DNA from: Gordonia phthalatica | GTDB taxonomy: Bacteria; Actinomycetota; Actinomycetes; Mycobacteriales; Mycobacteriaceae | NCBI RefSeq assembly: GCF_001305675.1 | Contig: NZ_CP011853.1 | Location: forward strand, 1,240,001 to 1,304,000 | DNA length: 64,000 nt | Reading direction: 5' to 3' | Shown: one piece after another, positions 26,061 to 34,219 of the stretch | Position numbering within the stretch: the stretch's first letter is position 1 | How the letters are laid out: every line of letters starts with the position of its first letter | Translations under genes and position numbers: made by a program | Notes under the pieces: model-generated | What the model was told of the DNA's origin: nothing | What the model saw: the letters and a program-made list of their open reading frames with translations, nothing else | Databases searched by the model: none

Positions 26061-26161
26061 GCGAGTCGCCCGGGCGAGGGCGACCGGCTGGTAACGCTCG
26101 GTTTTCGGGCGATCGCTGATTTCTTTCCGAGATCTCGGGAAGCACTGTTGTGCGACCAATA

Positions 26162-26178
26162 TTAGTCAGTTAGACTAA
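26162..26178. promoter_or_regulatory. Inverted repeat TTAGTC-N5-GACTAA, probable operator
   Basis: A perfect 6-bp inverted repeat with a 5-base spacer, ending 5 bases before the ATG at 26183. It would cover the promoter or ribosome-binding region of the four-gene cluster that ends in an NrtR-like regulator. The spacing is suitable for a dimeric winged-helix repressor. That this regulator binds it is inferred. Confidence 0.6.
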
Positions 26179-26182
26179 AACC

Positions 26183-27205
26183 ATGAACACGGAGACGCGC
26201 GCAGCAGTCGAGAGGGTGGGGGCGGCCCTGAACGCCACGGACCTCTTCGGTCCGATCGGCGGCTCGGCGCGCACTGGACGGCGGGAGTTCCGTCGACTGG
26301 CTGCGCTCCTGCACCCGGACCGTGCGGCGGGGGATGCGACGGTCACGCAGGCCTTCGAGCGGCTCGTCGTGCTGTACGACCAGTGGCGTTCGCCGTCCGC
26401 GGTGGTCACCGGGCGCAGCAGTTCCTACACGTTGACGCCCACCGCAATGCAGGGGAGCGTCAGCGTCGTGTACGCGGCGACCTCCGCGGAAGGCGACGCC
26501 GTCGCGGTGAAGATTCCGCGCACCGAGGCTGCGAGCCGATTCCTCCGAGGAGAACGATCGGCACTCCGCCGACTCGAGGCGTTCACGGCCGACCCCGCGA
26601 ACGCCTGGCTCGCGCCCTACTACCCGCGACTGCTCGACACGGCGCGCGCGGAGGTCGACGCCGATGCCGTCCGACCGGTGAACGTCCTGTCCGCACACGG
26701 TGCGGCCGAGGGATTCGTCGATCTGGCGACCGTCGCGGCCGCGCTGCCGGGTGGGATGGACGGCCGGGACTGGGCGTGGATCCATCGGCGCCTGCTGCGG
26801 GCCGTCGCAGGCGCCCACGCCGCCGGGGTGGTGCACGGGGCGATCGTCCCGGAGAACATCCTCATCCACCCCGAAGGCCACGGCGTGGTCCTCGCGGGCT
26901 GGTCGTTCGCCGCGACGCCGGGCGCACGGCTCCCGGGACGGATCGCGTCGCGCCGGGACCTGTACCCGGCCGACCTCGACGAGCCCGCGAGCGCGGCGCT
27001 GGACGTGTTCATGCTGCACGCGACGATGCGCGCGCTGCTCGCGCCGAGCGAACGCAGACAACAGGCGTTCGCCGCCGGCTGCGCCCTGACCGCGCCGCGC
27101 ATGCGGCCCACCGCCGTCGCACTCCTCGGCGAGTACGACGAGCTGCTCGAAGACCTGTACGGACGACGCCGATTCCGGCCGTTTCCGTACACCGTGAGCG
27201 CCTGA
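26183..27205 (+). CDS. J-domain-like/protein-kinase-fold fusion, predicted pseudokinase
   Basis: 340 residues. Residues 1-75 look like a J domain: a helix, then RREFRRLAALLHPDRAAGD with the HPD motif at 44-46. Residues 85-300 look like a protein kinase: VAVKIPR with the ATP-binding lysine at 110, a possible alpha-C acid at 124 (RGERSALRRLEAF), and the catalytic loop position VVHGAIVPENIL at 217-227. There the usual H-R-D is H-G-A, so the catalytic aspartate is missing. The DFG position reads GWS. It is therefore probably a pseudokinase that binds a nucleotide or partner. It is first in a cluster with a vWA, a PurA-like and an NrtR-like gene, behind an inverted repeat. Confidence 0.8.
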   Translation: MNTETRAAVERVGAALNATDLFGPIGGSARTGRREFRRLAALLHPDRAAGDATVTQAFERLVVLYDQWRSPSAVVTGRSSSYTLTPTAMQGSVSVVYAATSAEGDAVAVKIPRTEAASRFLRGERSALRRLEAFTADPANAWLAPYYPRLLDTARAEVDADAVRPVNVLSAHGAAEGFVDLATVAAALPGGMDGRDWAWIHRRLLRAVAGAHAAGVVHGAIVPENILIHPEGHGVVLAGWSFAATPGARLPGRIASRRDLYPADLDEPASAALDVFMLHATMRALLAPSERRQQAFAAGCALTAPRMRPTAVALLGEYDELLEDLYGRRRFRPFPYTVSA

Positions 27206-27242
27206 CCGCGCTCCACCACCCGAGAAAGTGAAGGAGAACATC

Positions 27243-28226
27243 ATGGGAAGCGGATACTGGAGCGACGACGCCTACCGCGCCGCCGCCACCTTCCGGGCAC
27301 GCACCGGATCGGCGGACTTCGCCTACAGCGCCTCCACCAAGGCGCGGCCTGCGAGCGAATGGCGGGCCCACCCCGACCTCGACCCCAAGGGCGTCGGTCT
27401 CCGCGAATCGCGAGACAGCGACGAACACCCGCGGTCGACGCCGATCGCCGTGATGTTCGACGTCACCGGCTCGATGGGTCGGGTCCCGGTCGCCATGCAG
27501 AAGCAGCTGGCCAAACTGCACGGACTGCTGCTGCGCAAGGGGTACGCCACCGACCCGCAGATCCTGTTCGGAGCGATCGGCGACGCCGAGACCGACTACG
27601 TCCCGCTGCAGGTGGGTCAGTTCGAGTCCGACAACCGGATGGACGATCAGCTCCGCAACATCCTCCTGGAGGGGAACGGCGGCGGACAGAAGACGGAGTC
27701 GTACGAGCTCGCCGCCTATTTCCTGGCCCGGCACACCGTCACCGACGCCTGGGAGAAGCGGGGCCGCAAGGGGTACGTCTTCCTGATCGGTGACGAGATG
27801 AGCAAGCCGCGGCTGCGCGGGCGGCACATCCGGGAGGTGATCGGCGACGACGTCCACGAGGACCTCGACCCGGCCGAGGTGTACCGCGAGCTGGAGGAGC
27901 GGTGGGAGGTCTTCTACATCCTGCCGAGGCAGACCAGCTACTTCGACGACCCGCAGGTCCGCGGACACTGGCGAGCGGTCCTGGGTGAACGCGTCCTGCT
28001 CCTGGAGGATCCCGACGCGGTGTGCGATCTGATCGCCGTCACGGTCGGAATGCTGGAGGACGTCGTCGACCTCGGCGGTGGTCTGGCCGACCTGGCGGAC
28101 GTCGGCGCGGCGACCGCGACCGCCGTCGGGAAGGCGCTGGCGCCGCTCGCCGGCTCGGCGGTCGCGGCGGGGGCCGCGTCGCGGCTGCCCGCGGGCATCG
28201 TCGACGGGGCCGACGATCTGATGTGA
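27243..28226 (+). CDS. von Willebrand factor A-domain protein
   Basis: 327 residues from the ATG at 27243, preceded by AAGGAG. The N-terminal ~60 residues are polar and lack a signal peptide. The vWA domain begins with IAVMFDVTGSMGRVPV, with the MIDAS motif D-x-T-x-S (DVTGSMG, residues 73-79) that binds a divalent metal and a partner. A second acidic block lies at FLIGDEM. After the domain, the C-terminus is Ala/Gly-rich (GAATATAVGKALAPLAG). It follows the pseudokinase gene by 37 bases. vWA-kinase pairs are known from TerY-type stress systems. Its partner is probably the pseudokinase or the PurA-like enzyme. Confidence 0.82.
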   Translation: MGSGYWSDDAYRAAATFRARTGSADFAYSASTKARPASEWRAHPDLDPKGVGLRESRDSDEHPRSTPIAVMFDVTGSMGRVPVAMQKQLAKLHGLLLRKGYATDPQILFGAIGDAETDYVPLQVGQFESDNRMDDQLRNILLEGNGGGQKTESYELAAYFLARHTVTDAWEKRGRKGYVFLIGDEMSKPRLRGRHIREVIGDDVHEDLDPAEVYRELEERWEVFYILPRQTSYFDDPQVRGHWRAVLGERVLLLEDPDAVCDLIAVTVGMLEDVVDLGGGLADLADVGAATATAVGKALAPLAGSAVAAGAASRLPAGIVDGADDLM

Positions 28227-28263
28227 TTCGGCCGGGACGGGCGAACGGAGGAAGGGAGCCGTG

Positions 28264-29622
28264 ATGAACGGCAGGCACATCGCCGTGGTGGGGCTGGGCT
28301 TCGGCGACGAGACGAAGGGCGCGACGGTCGACTGGCTCAGTGCCCGGCTCCGCCCGTCGGCGGTGGTCCGCTTCAATGGCGGAGCGCAGGCCGCGCACAA
28401 CGTGGTCGCCGACGGCGTGCACCACACCTTCCGGCTGTTCGGCAGCGGGACGTTCGCCGGGGTGCCGACGCACCTGAGTCGGCACGTCGCCGTGGACCCG
28501 TGGCGGTTGGCCGCCGAGGCCCTCGACCTGGAGGGCCTCGGCGTGCCCGACCCGCTTCGACGGATCTCGGTGAGCCCCGACGCGGCCGTCGTGACCCCGA
28601 TCCACATCGCGGCGAACCGCACGCGGGAGGACCGTCGCGGCGACGGACGGCACGGGTCGTGCGGGCTCGGAATCGGCGAGAGCCGCTGGTACCGGCTCGC
28701 GCACGAGGCAGGCCTGCGCCGCGGCGAGAGCCTGTACGGCATCGAGGCGACCGGCGACGCCGACGTTCCGGCGCTGACCGTCGCCGACTGCCTGGACCCG
28801 CAGGCGATCCGGCGCAAGCTCATGGCGCTGTCGGAGTTCTACGCGCCGCTGCTCGAGGACGGCGACCACGAACCGCCGTCGGTCCGCGTCATGGCGGCGA
28901 CCCTCGCCGAGTTCGGGCGGGTCGCGACCGTCGTCGACGATCGCGCCCGACTCGCCGACGCCGCGGACTCGGGGCGACTCCTGTTCGAGGGCGCGCAGGG
29001 AGTCCTGCTCGACGAATGGCGGGGGCTGCACCCGCACACCACCTGGAGCACCACGTTGCCGAGCATTCCGCAGCAACTGCTGGCCGAAGCGGGACAGCCG
29101 CCCGCGCTGGTGCTCGGAGTGGTCCGGGCCTACGCCACCCGGCACGGGGCCGGGCCGCTGCCGACCGAGGACGCGGCGCTGACGATCCCTGAGCCGCACA
29201 ACGGGACCGGCGTCTACCAGGGCGCATGGCGGACCGGACACGTGGACCTGCCGCTGCTGAGGTATGCGGCCGACGTCTGCCGACGGCACGGCGGCCTGGA
29301 TGCGCTCGCGGTCAGTCACCTCGATGCGATCGAGGGGCAGGACGTCCGGGTGGCCCGGCGATACGACGGCGGGGAGACCTACCGGCTCGGCGCCTATCGA
29401 GACCTCGCTCACCAGGCGGCGCTGACGGACGTGGCGCGTTCGGTGAGGCCGGTGCTGGATGCGGTGGAGTCCGGTCGGGTCCCGATCGAGTTGGCCCGTG
29501 CGGCCGGCGTTCCGGCGGCCGTGCTGGCGGCCGGGCCGAGGCGAGAGGATCGGACGCCGACGTCGGCGGGTGAGACACTGTTCGGCATGGCAGCGTTCGC
29601 CGGCGTCGGAGCCGTTCAGTGA
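28264..29622 (+). CDS. Divergent adenylosuccinate synthetase-like protein
   Basis: About 452 residues from ATG 28264 (GTG 28261 is adjacent). It has the PurA fold marks in altered form. The P-loop GDEGKGK becomes GDETKGA (residues 14-20), keeping the catalytic Asp. The GGNNAGHT motif becomes GGAQAAHN, keeping the His. The FEGAQG loop reads LLFEGAQGVLLDEWRGLHPHTTWSTT. The GTGRPRRCGW-type motif for nucleotide and Asp binding is changed to NGTGVYQGAWRTGHVDL. It is therefore unlikely to be the purine-pathway PurA and may join another pair of substrates with NTP energy. It overlaps the NrtR-like gene (GTGA). Confidence 0.83.
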   Translation: MNGRHIAVVGLGFGDETKGATVDWLSARLRPSAVVRFNGGAQAAHNVVADGVHHTFRLFGSGTFAGVPTHLSRHVAVDPWRLAAEALDLEGLGVPDPLRRISVSPDAAVVTPIHIAANRTREDRRGDGRHGSCGLGIGESRWYRLAHEAGLRRGESLYGIEATGDADVPALTVADCLDPQAIRRKLMALSEFYAPLLEDGDHEPPSVRVMAATLAEFGRVATVVDDRARLADAADSGRLLFEGAQGVLLDEWRGLHPHTTWSTTLPSIPQQLLAEAGQPPALVLGVVRAYATRHGAGPLPTEDAALTIPEPHNGTGVYQGAWRTGHVDLPLLRYAADVCRRHGGLDALAVSHLDAIEGQDVRVARRYDGGETYRLGAYRDLAHQAALTDVARSVRPVLDAVESGRVPIELARAAGVPAAVLAAGPRREDRTPTSAGETLFGMAAFAGVGAVQ

Positions 29623-30239
29623 TCGATATCGAATCGTCGGCGGTGTCGGTCGACGCCGTCGTCCTGCGGACCGGCGGTGGCGGGACGCAGGTGCTGGTCC
29701 ATCGGCGCGCAGCCGAGCCCTTCGCGGGCGAGTGGGCGCTGCCCGGCGTGCTGCTCGGCGCGGGGGAGCGGATCTCCGATGCCGCGGTCCGTGCCGCGGG
29801 GAAGGCTGGAGTGGCGGTCGATCACGTGTCGGGCGTCGGCCAGCTCGTCGTCTTCGACGAGCCGCACCGCGACCCGCGGGGTCCCACGTTGTCGATCAGC
29901 GCGTGGATCACCGTCGCCGGATTCGAACCGGCCGACCCCGACGAGGTCCGGTGGGTCTCGTGGGATGCCGTGCCGCCGCTGGCGTTCGACCACGAGCGGA
30001 TCCTCGCGGACGTGCGGCCCGTCCTCGCCGACAAGCTGTGGCGCGATCTCACCTTCAGTCGAGCGCTCACCGGCCCGGGATTCAGCGTCCGCACCGCCCT
30101 GGAGATCACCCAGTCCCTCGCCGGTGCCGCCGTCGACCGCGGGAACCTCAACCGCACGCTGAAGCGGATCGCGGTGCGGTCCGAGGAACCCGTGGCCGAC
30201 GGCGTCGGCCGACCGGGCGCCTACTGGCGGTGGGAGTGA
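29619..30239 (+). CDS. NrtR-like regulator: Nudix domain plus winged helix
   Basis: 206 residues. Residues 1-130 are Nudix-like: VDAVVLRTGGGGTQVLVHRRAAEPFAGEWALPGVLL. The catalytic box is degenerate (LLGAGERISDAAVRAAGKAGV instead of GX5EX7REUXEE), which is the rule in NrtR regulators. It serves as a ligand-binding domain for NAD-type metabolites. The C-terminal ~75 residues (LTFSRALTGPGFSVRTALEITQSLAGAAVDRGNLNRTLKRI) match the winged helix of NrtR. The GTG start overlaps the PurA-like stop. It is probably the repressor of this cluster, sensing ADP-ribose or an NAD derivative, with the inverted repeat at 26162-26178 as operator. Confidence 0.82.
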   Translation: MIDIESSAVSVDAVVLRTGGGGTQVLVHRRAAEPFAGEWALPGVLLGAGERISDAAVRAAGKAGVAVDHVSGVGQLVVFDEPHRDPRGPTLSISAWITVAGFEPADPDEVRWVSWDAVPPLAFDHERILADVRPVLADKLWRDLTFSRALTGPGFSVRTALEITQSLAGAAVDRGNLNRTLKRIAVRSEEPVADGVGRPGAYWRWE

Positions 30240-30305
30240 AGGACGACTCTTCGCTCCGCAACCCATCGGTCACGTCGAACGGTGGCGAGGTCGGATCCGC
30301 GTAAC

Positions 30306-30348
30306 TCGCCGTCAGAAGCGGGGTTCAGAACCCAGCTTCTGACGGCGA
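30306..30348. terminator. Terminator hairpin
   Basis: A perfect 14-bp stem, TCGCCGTCAGAAGC (30306-30319) with GCTTCTGACGGCGA (30335-30348), plus an inner GGGTT-CAG-AACCC stem. It sits between the convergent NrtR-like and dapD genes. Confidence 0.8.
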
Positions 30349-30409
30349 ACTACGCGTTCTCCGCCGGACTACGCGGATACGCCGGAGTGGCGGGGCGGAG
30401 TCTGCGTCG

Positions 30410-31375
30410 TCAATTGTTCGCATGCAGCGAGTCGTTCAACTCGATGCCGTCGCCCTCCTTGGCGGAGACCTCGACGGCGCCGGTGACGCTGTTGCGGCGG
30501 AAGAGCAGGTTCGACTGTCCGGCCAGGTCGCGGGCCTTCACCGTCGAGCCGTCCGGGCGGACGACCTTGGTGCCCGCAGTGACGTAGAGGCCGGCCTCGA
30601 CGACGCAGTCGTCGCCGAGGGGAATGCCGCAGCCGGCGTTGGCGCCGAGCAGGCAGCGCTGGCCGATGGTGATGATCTCCTTGCCGCCGCCGGACAGAGT
30701 GCCCATGGTGGACGCGCCGCCGCCGATGTCGGAGCCGTCGCCGACCACGACGCCGGCGGAGATGCGGCCCTCGACCATCGACGTGCCGAGCGTGCCGGCG
30801 TTGAAGTTGACGAAGCCCTCGTGCATCACGGTGGTACCGGGGGCCAGGTGGGCGCCGAGGCGGACGCGATCGGCATCGCCGATGCGCACGCCGGACGGCG
30901 ACACGTAGTCGACCATGCGCGGGAACTTGTCGATCGAGGTCACGGTCACGTGGCCGCGGGCCCGCAGACGCAGGCGAGTCTGCTCGAAGCCGTCGACGGC
31001 GCACGGGCCGAAGTTGGTCCACACCACGTTGGCCAGCAGGCCGAACTGGCCGTCGAGGCTGGCACCGTGCGGCTGGACGAGACGGTGGGAGAGCAGGTGA
31101 AGTCGCAGGTAGACGTCGTGCGCGTCGACGGGTGCGACGGACAGGTCGGCGATCACGGTCTTGACGGCGATGGTGCGGACCCGGCGTGCTTCGTCGGCGC
31201 CGACCAGGGGGCGCAGGTCGGCGGGGACGTCGTCGCCGGTCAATTCCGTCGATCCGGTGGCGCCCGGTGCGTCGGCGAGCTCGGGGTCGGGGAACCACGT
31301 GTCGAGGACGACGGCCTGACCGTCGTCCTGCCAGACGGTCGCGATTCCGATGGCAACAGCACCTTGAGTAGTCAC
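30410..31375 (-). CDS. dapD: Tetrahydrodipicolinate N-succinyltransferase
   Basis: 321 residues from a GTG at 31375. The N-terminal domain (MTTQGAVAIGIATVW...) leads to left-handed beta-helix hexapeptide repeats: VRIGDADRVRLGAHLAPGTTVMHEGFVNFNAGTLG, then GRISAGVVVGDGSDIGGGASTMGTLSGGG. This is the actinobacterial DapD (Rv1201c). It uses succinyl-CoA to succinylate tetrahydrodipicolinate in the diaminopimelate route. Divergent from dapE, 47 bases apart, with a shared control region. Confidence 0.95.
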   Translation of the reverse strand: MTTQGAVAIGIATVWQDDGQAVVLDTWFPDPELADAPGATGSTELTGDDVPADLRPLVGADEARRVRTIAVKTVIADLSVAPVDAHDVYLRLHLLSHRLVQPHGASLDGQFGLLANVVWTNFGPCAVDGFEQTRLRLRARGHVTVTSIDKFPRMVDYVSPSGVRIGDADRVRLGAHLAPGTTVMHEGFVNFNAGTLGTSMVEGRISAGVVVGDGSDIGGGASTMGTLSGGGKEIITIGQRCLLGANAGCGIPLGDDCVVEAGLYVTAGTKVVRPDGSTVKARDLAGQSNLLFRRNSVTGAVEVSAKEGDGIELNDSLHANN

Positions 31376-31422
31376 TGGACGATTTTAAACGCGTAGCGAA
31401 CATCCGCCTACGATGAATTCTT

Positions 31423-32529
31423 GTGACTCTCCCCGCGTTGAACCTGTCCGCCGATCCGATCGACCTGACGGCCGCCCTCGTCGACATCGCGAGCGTCAGT
31501 CGTGACGAGACCCTGATCGCCGACGCCGTCGAGGCGGCGATCCGCGACCAGCTGAACGGCTTCGAGGTGCTGCGGCAGGGGAACTGCGTCCTCGCCCGCA
31601 CCGACCGGGGGCTGCCGACCCGGGTGATCCTGGCGGGGCACCTCGACACGGTTCCGATCGTCGACAACGTGCCCTCGCGGCGCACCGTGACCGACGACGA
31701 GGGCGACGTCCTGCACGGCTGCGGCACCGTCGACATGAAGTCCGGTGACGCCGTCTTCCTGCACCTGGCGGCGACTCTCGACGAGCCCGCGCACGACCTG
31801 ACCCTGATCTTCTACGACTGTGAGGAGATCGCCGCCGAGTTCAACGGCCTCAACGCGATCGAGCGGGAGCTGCCCGACTGGTTGCGGGGCGACGTCGCGA
31901 TCCTCGGCGAGCCGACCGCCGGTCAGATCGAAGCCGGTTGCCAAGGGACGCTTCGTGTTCGGTTCACCGCCACCGGCACGCGCGCGCACTCGGCGCGGGC
32001 GTGGATGGGTGACAACGCGATCCACAAGATGGGCCGCATGCTGACCACGCTCGGCGACTACGAGCCGCGGCGCGTCGACATCGACGGCTGCGAGTACCGC
32101 GAGGGGCTGTCGGCGGTGGCGATCCACGGTGGCGTCGCCGGCAACGTGATCCCCGACGAGGTGTACGTCGACGTCAACTTCCGATTCGCGCCCGACCGCA
32201 GCCCGGAGCAGGCCTACGACCACGTGCGGGAGGTCTTCGCCGCCGACCTCGCCGACGGCACCCTGACCGCCGCCGTCACCGACTCCGCCGCCGGGGCCCT
32301 CCCCGGCCTGGCGAACCCGGCGGCCGCGAAGCTCGTCGAGGCGGCCGACGGGAAGTTCCGCGCCAAGTACGGGTGGACCGATGTGTCGCGGTTCGCCGCA
32401 CTCGGCATCCCCGCGGTGAACCTCGGTCCCGGCGACCCGAGCCTCGCGCACCGCGTCGACGAGCGGGTTCCGGTGGAGCAGATCACCGAGGTCACTCGGA
32501 TCCTCCGATCGTACCTCTCGACTCCCTAA
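31423..32529 (+). CDS. dapE: Succinyl-diaminopimelate desuccinylase
   Basis: 368 residues, M20 peptidase-like. Metal-binding marks: VILAGHLDTVPI (His/Asp), HGCGTVDMKSGDAVFL, YDCEEIAAEFNGL with the catalytic Glu and GEPTAGQIEAGCQGT. It cleaves N-succinyl-LL-diaminopimelate to succinate and LL-diaminopimelate, completing the pathway of dapC and dapD in this window. The gene matches Rv1202 in order and length. Its stop overlaps the end of the convergent TetR gene. Confidence 0.95.
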   Translation: MTLPALNLSADPIDLTAALVDIASVSRDETLIADAVEAAIRDQLNGFEVLRQGNCVLARTDRGLPTRVILAGHLDTVPIVDNVPSRRTVTDDEGDVLHGCGTVDMKSGDAVFLHLAATLDEPAHDLTLIFYDCEEIAAEFNGLNAIERELPDWLRGDVAILGEPTAGQIEAGCQGTLRVRFTATGTRAHSARAWMGDNAIHKMGRMLTTLGDYEPRRVDIDGCEYREGLSAVAIHGGVAGNVIPDEVYVDVNFRFAPDRSPEQAYDHVREVFAADLADGTLTAAVTDSAAGALPGLANPAAAKLVEAADGKFRAKYGWTDVSRFAALGIPAVNLGPGDPSLAHRVDERVPVEQITEVTRILRSYLSTP

Positions 32530-33233
32530 CCGACGCCCTCACCGAAGAGCAGCGCCGCCCCCAGATCGACGACCCCCGCGTACACCGCCGCCGGATCGTC
32601 GGTGATCGGGCCGAGCTGCTCGAAGAGTTCGCTGGAGATGCTGCCGAGCAACAGGTTCCACACGGCGATCGTGCGCGCGAGCACCGCCGGTGAGGTGTCG
32701 GCCGGAACCGCCGGGTCGGACGCGAGGAGTCTGAGGGCGTCGGCCGCAGCCGTCTGAACACGGGGATCGGTGCCGTCCGGCGCCGGGGCAGATGCCGCGG
32801 CGGCGATGTCGGCCAGCGCCCGCAGCGGGCGTTCGCCCGCGCGACCGGTCTGCTCGGCGGGCGCCCGGTACCCGGGGACCGGCGAACCGTAGATCAGTGC
32901 GTACTCGCTCGGATTCGCGACCGCCCAGAGTCTCAGCGCGTCGGCGAAGGCGACGAAGCGTGTTCGCGGTGTGTGCCGGGAGGCGACCGCGGCGTCTAGC
33001 GCGTCGGCGAGGTCGTCGTAGGCGTCGACGATCAGGACGGTCAGCAGATCGTCGCGGCTGCGCACGTACCGGTAGAGGGCCGACGGCGCGATCTCCATGT
33101 CTCGCGCGATCGCGCGCAACGACAGCGCGGCCGCCCCGTGCTCGGCCAGGTGGCGGCGGCCGATGGCCCGCAGTCGCTGTTCGACGACCGCCCGGTTGCG
33201 GGCCCGCGGTCCGGCGTTCTCCGTCTCACTCAT
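32526..33233 (-). CDS. TetR-family transcriptional regulator
   Basis: 235 residues. An N-terminal HTH (IGRRHLAEHGAAALSLRAIARDMEIAPSALYRYVRSRDDLLTVLIVDAYDDLADAL) is typical of TetR. The C-terminal ligand domain resembles the TetR_C family common in actinobacteria. It is divergent from the membrane-protein gene, with a strong 19-bp inverted repeat at 33276-33294 and a degenerate copy at 33328-33342. It probably represses itself and the 33361-34162 operon. The effector is unknown; an F420-linked or lipophilic ligand is possible. Confidence 0.9.
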   Translation of the reverse strand: MSETENAGPRARNRAVVEQRLRAIGRRHLAEHGAAALSLRAIARDMEIAPSALYRYVRSRDDLLTVLIVDAYDDLADALDAAVASRHTPRTRFVAFADALRLWAVANPSEYALIYGSPVPGYRAPAEQTGRAGERPLRALADIAAAASAPAPDGTDPRVQTAAADALRLLASDPAVPADTSPAVLARTIAVWNLLLGSISSELFEQLGPITDDPAAVYAGVVDLGAALLFGEGVG

Positions 33234-33275
33234 GTCGTGGCCATCCTCGCATGCGGCTCCGACGAAATCCAGAAT

Positions 33276-33342
33276 TCAAGAACACTGTTCTTGATTATCG
33301 GCGGCGACGCGACTATCTTCAAAAAGAGAGAGCAGTGTTCTC
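33276..33342. promoter_or_regulatory. TetR-type operator pair
   Basis: TCAAGAACA-C-TGTTCTTGA (33276-33294) is a perfect 9-bp inverted repeat. AGAGCA-G-TGTTCT (33329-33341) is a second, degenerate copy with one mismatch in the 6-bp arms. They flank the likely promoter of the divergent gene at 33361. The repeats are seen; binding by the adjacent TetR regulator is inferred. Confidence 0.75.
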
Positions 33343-33360
33343 GAATGTGAGGAGAGTGGT

Positions 33361-33732
33361 ATGACCTCGATCTACGTCTGGACGCTGGCGACCGTCGTGT
33401 TCCTGTTGGAGCTCGCCATGGTCGGGGTGCTCGCGACGGCCGCCTGGCTGCTCGCCGACCGCGGCTGGACGGGATGGCTCGCCGCGATCGGGACCGCGAC
33501 GGTCGTCGTCGCTCTGTGGGCGCTCTTCGCGTCGCCGATGCCGGTGGTCGACGTGGCGGTCCTGAAGCTTGTCGTCAAGGTGGTGCTCTTCGTCGCGGCG
33601 TCACTTGCGATCTGGTCGGTGATGCATCGCGCCGATCTCGCGGTGTGGTTCGCCGCGGTCGCGGTCGTCGTCAACCTCGCGGCCATCGTGCCGCCCTACA
33701 GCAACTATGGAGGATTCGATGTCCCAGCTTGA
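33361..33732 (+). CDS. Four-helix membrane protein, YrdB/DUF2568 type
   Basis: 123 residues with four helices: VWTLATVVFLLELAMVGVLATAAWLL, WLAAIGTATVVVALWALFASP, VLKLVVKVVLFVAASLAIWSVM and VWFAAVAVVVNLAAIVPP. This matches the YrdB/DUF2568 group of small integral proteins. A strong ribosome site (GGAGAG) precedes the ATG. It overlaps the next gene by 14 bases, so the pair is translated together and is probably under the divergent TetR regulator. Confidence 0.8.
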   Translation: MTSIYVWTLATVVFLLELAMVGVLATAAWLLADRGWTGWLAAIGTATVVVALWALFASPMPVVDVAVLKLVVKVVLFVAASLAIWSVMHRADLAVWFAAVAVVVNLAAIVPPYSNYGGFDVPA

Positions 33733-34162
33733 GAAGCGCGGCGGCAGGCTGCTCGCCGTCTCGAACCGAGCCGTCGGCGGACTCGTCCGCGTCGGGGTGG
33801 CACCCCACGACTGCCACGAACTGCTCGTCCCCGGGCGCGTCTCGGGCGACGTCACCGCCCGGCCGGTCAACGTCCTTGACGTCGACGGGCGGCGCTACCT
33901 CGTCTCGCCACGCGGCTCCAGCCAGTGGGTGCGCAACGTGCGCGCCGGGGGAGAAGTGCGCCTGCGGCGGCGCCGGAGCACGGCGTCCGTGATCCTCGTG
34001 GAACTCGACGACGAGGCGAAGCCGGACCTTCTGCGCGAGTATCTGCGGCGATGGGGATGGCAGGTGTCGGCGTTCGTCGACGGTCTGACCGCCGATTCCC
34101 CGCTCGCCGATTTGCAGGCCGCGGCACCGCGATTCCCGGTCTTCGAGATCCGCGACGCGTGA
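33719..34162 (+). CDS. Nitroreductase-family deazaflavin (F420)-dependent protein
   Basis: 147 residues from the ATG at 33719, with GGAGGA upstream. Text such as RPVNVLDVDGRRYLVSPRGSSQWVRNVRAGGEVRLRRR fits the Ddn-like split beta-barrel family that binds F420 (or FMN) and often reduces quinones or nitroaromatics. The window also encodes FbiA, FbiB and FbiC, so F420 is probably made here. It is coupled to the upstream membrane-protein gene. Its substrate is unknown. Confidence 0.8.
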   Translation: MSQLEKRGGRLLAVSNRAVGGLVRVGVAPHDCHELLVPGRVSGDVTARPVNVLDVDGRRYLVSPRGSSQWVRNVRAGGEVRLRRRRSTASVILVELDDEAKPDLLREYLRRWGWQVSAFVDGLTADSPLADLQAAAPRFPVFEIRDA

Positions 34163-34219
34163 GCGCATGAGCGGCGGTCTTGCCGGGCGTCGCCCCGTGC
34201 GGGTTGCTAGTGTCGCCGC

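Noticed and set aside
26127..26138. Palindrome CCGAGATCTCGG before the pseudokinase gene
   Set aside because: It is short and could be chance in GC-rich DNA; the TTAGTC-N5-GACTAA repeat closer to the start is the better operator candidate.
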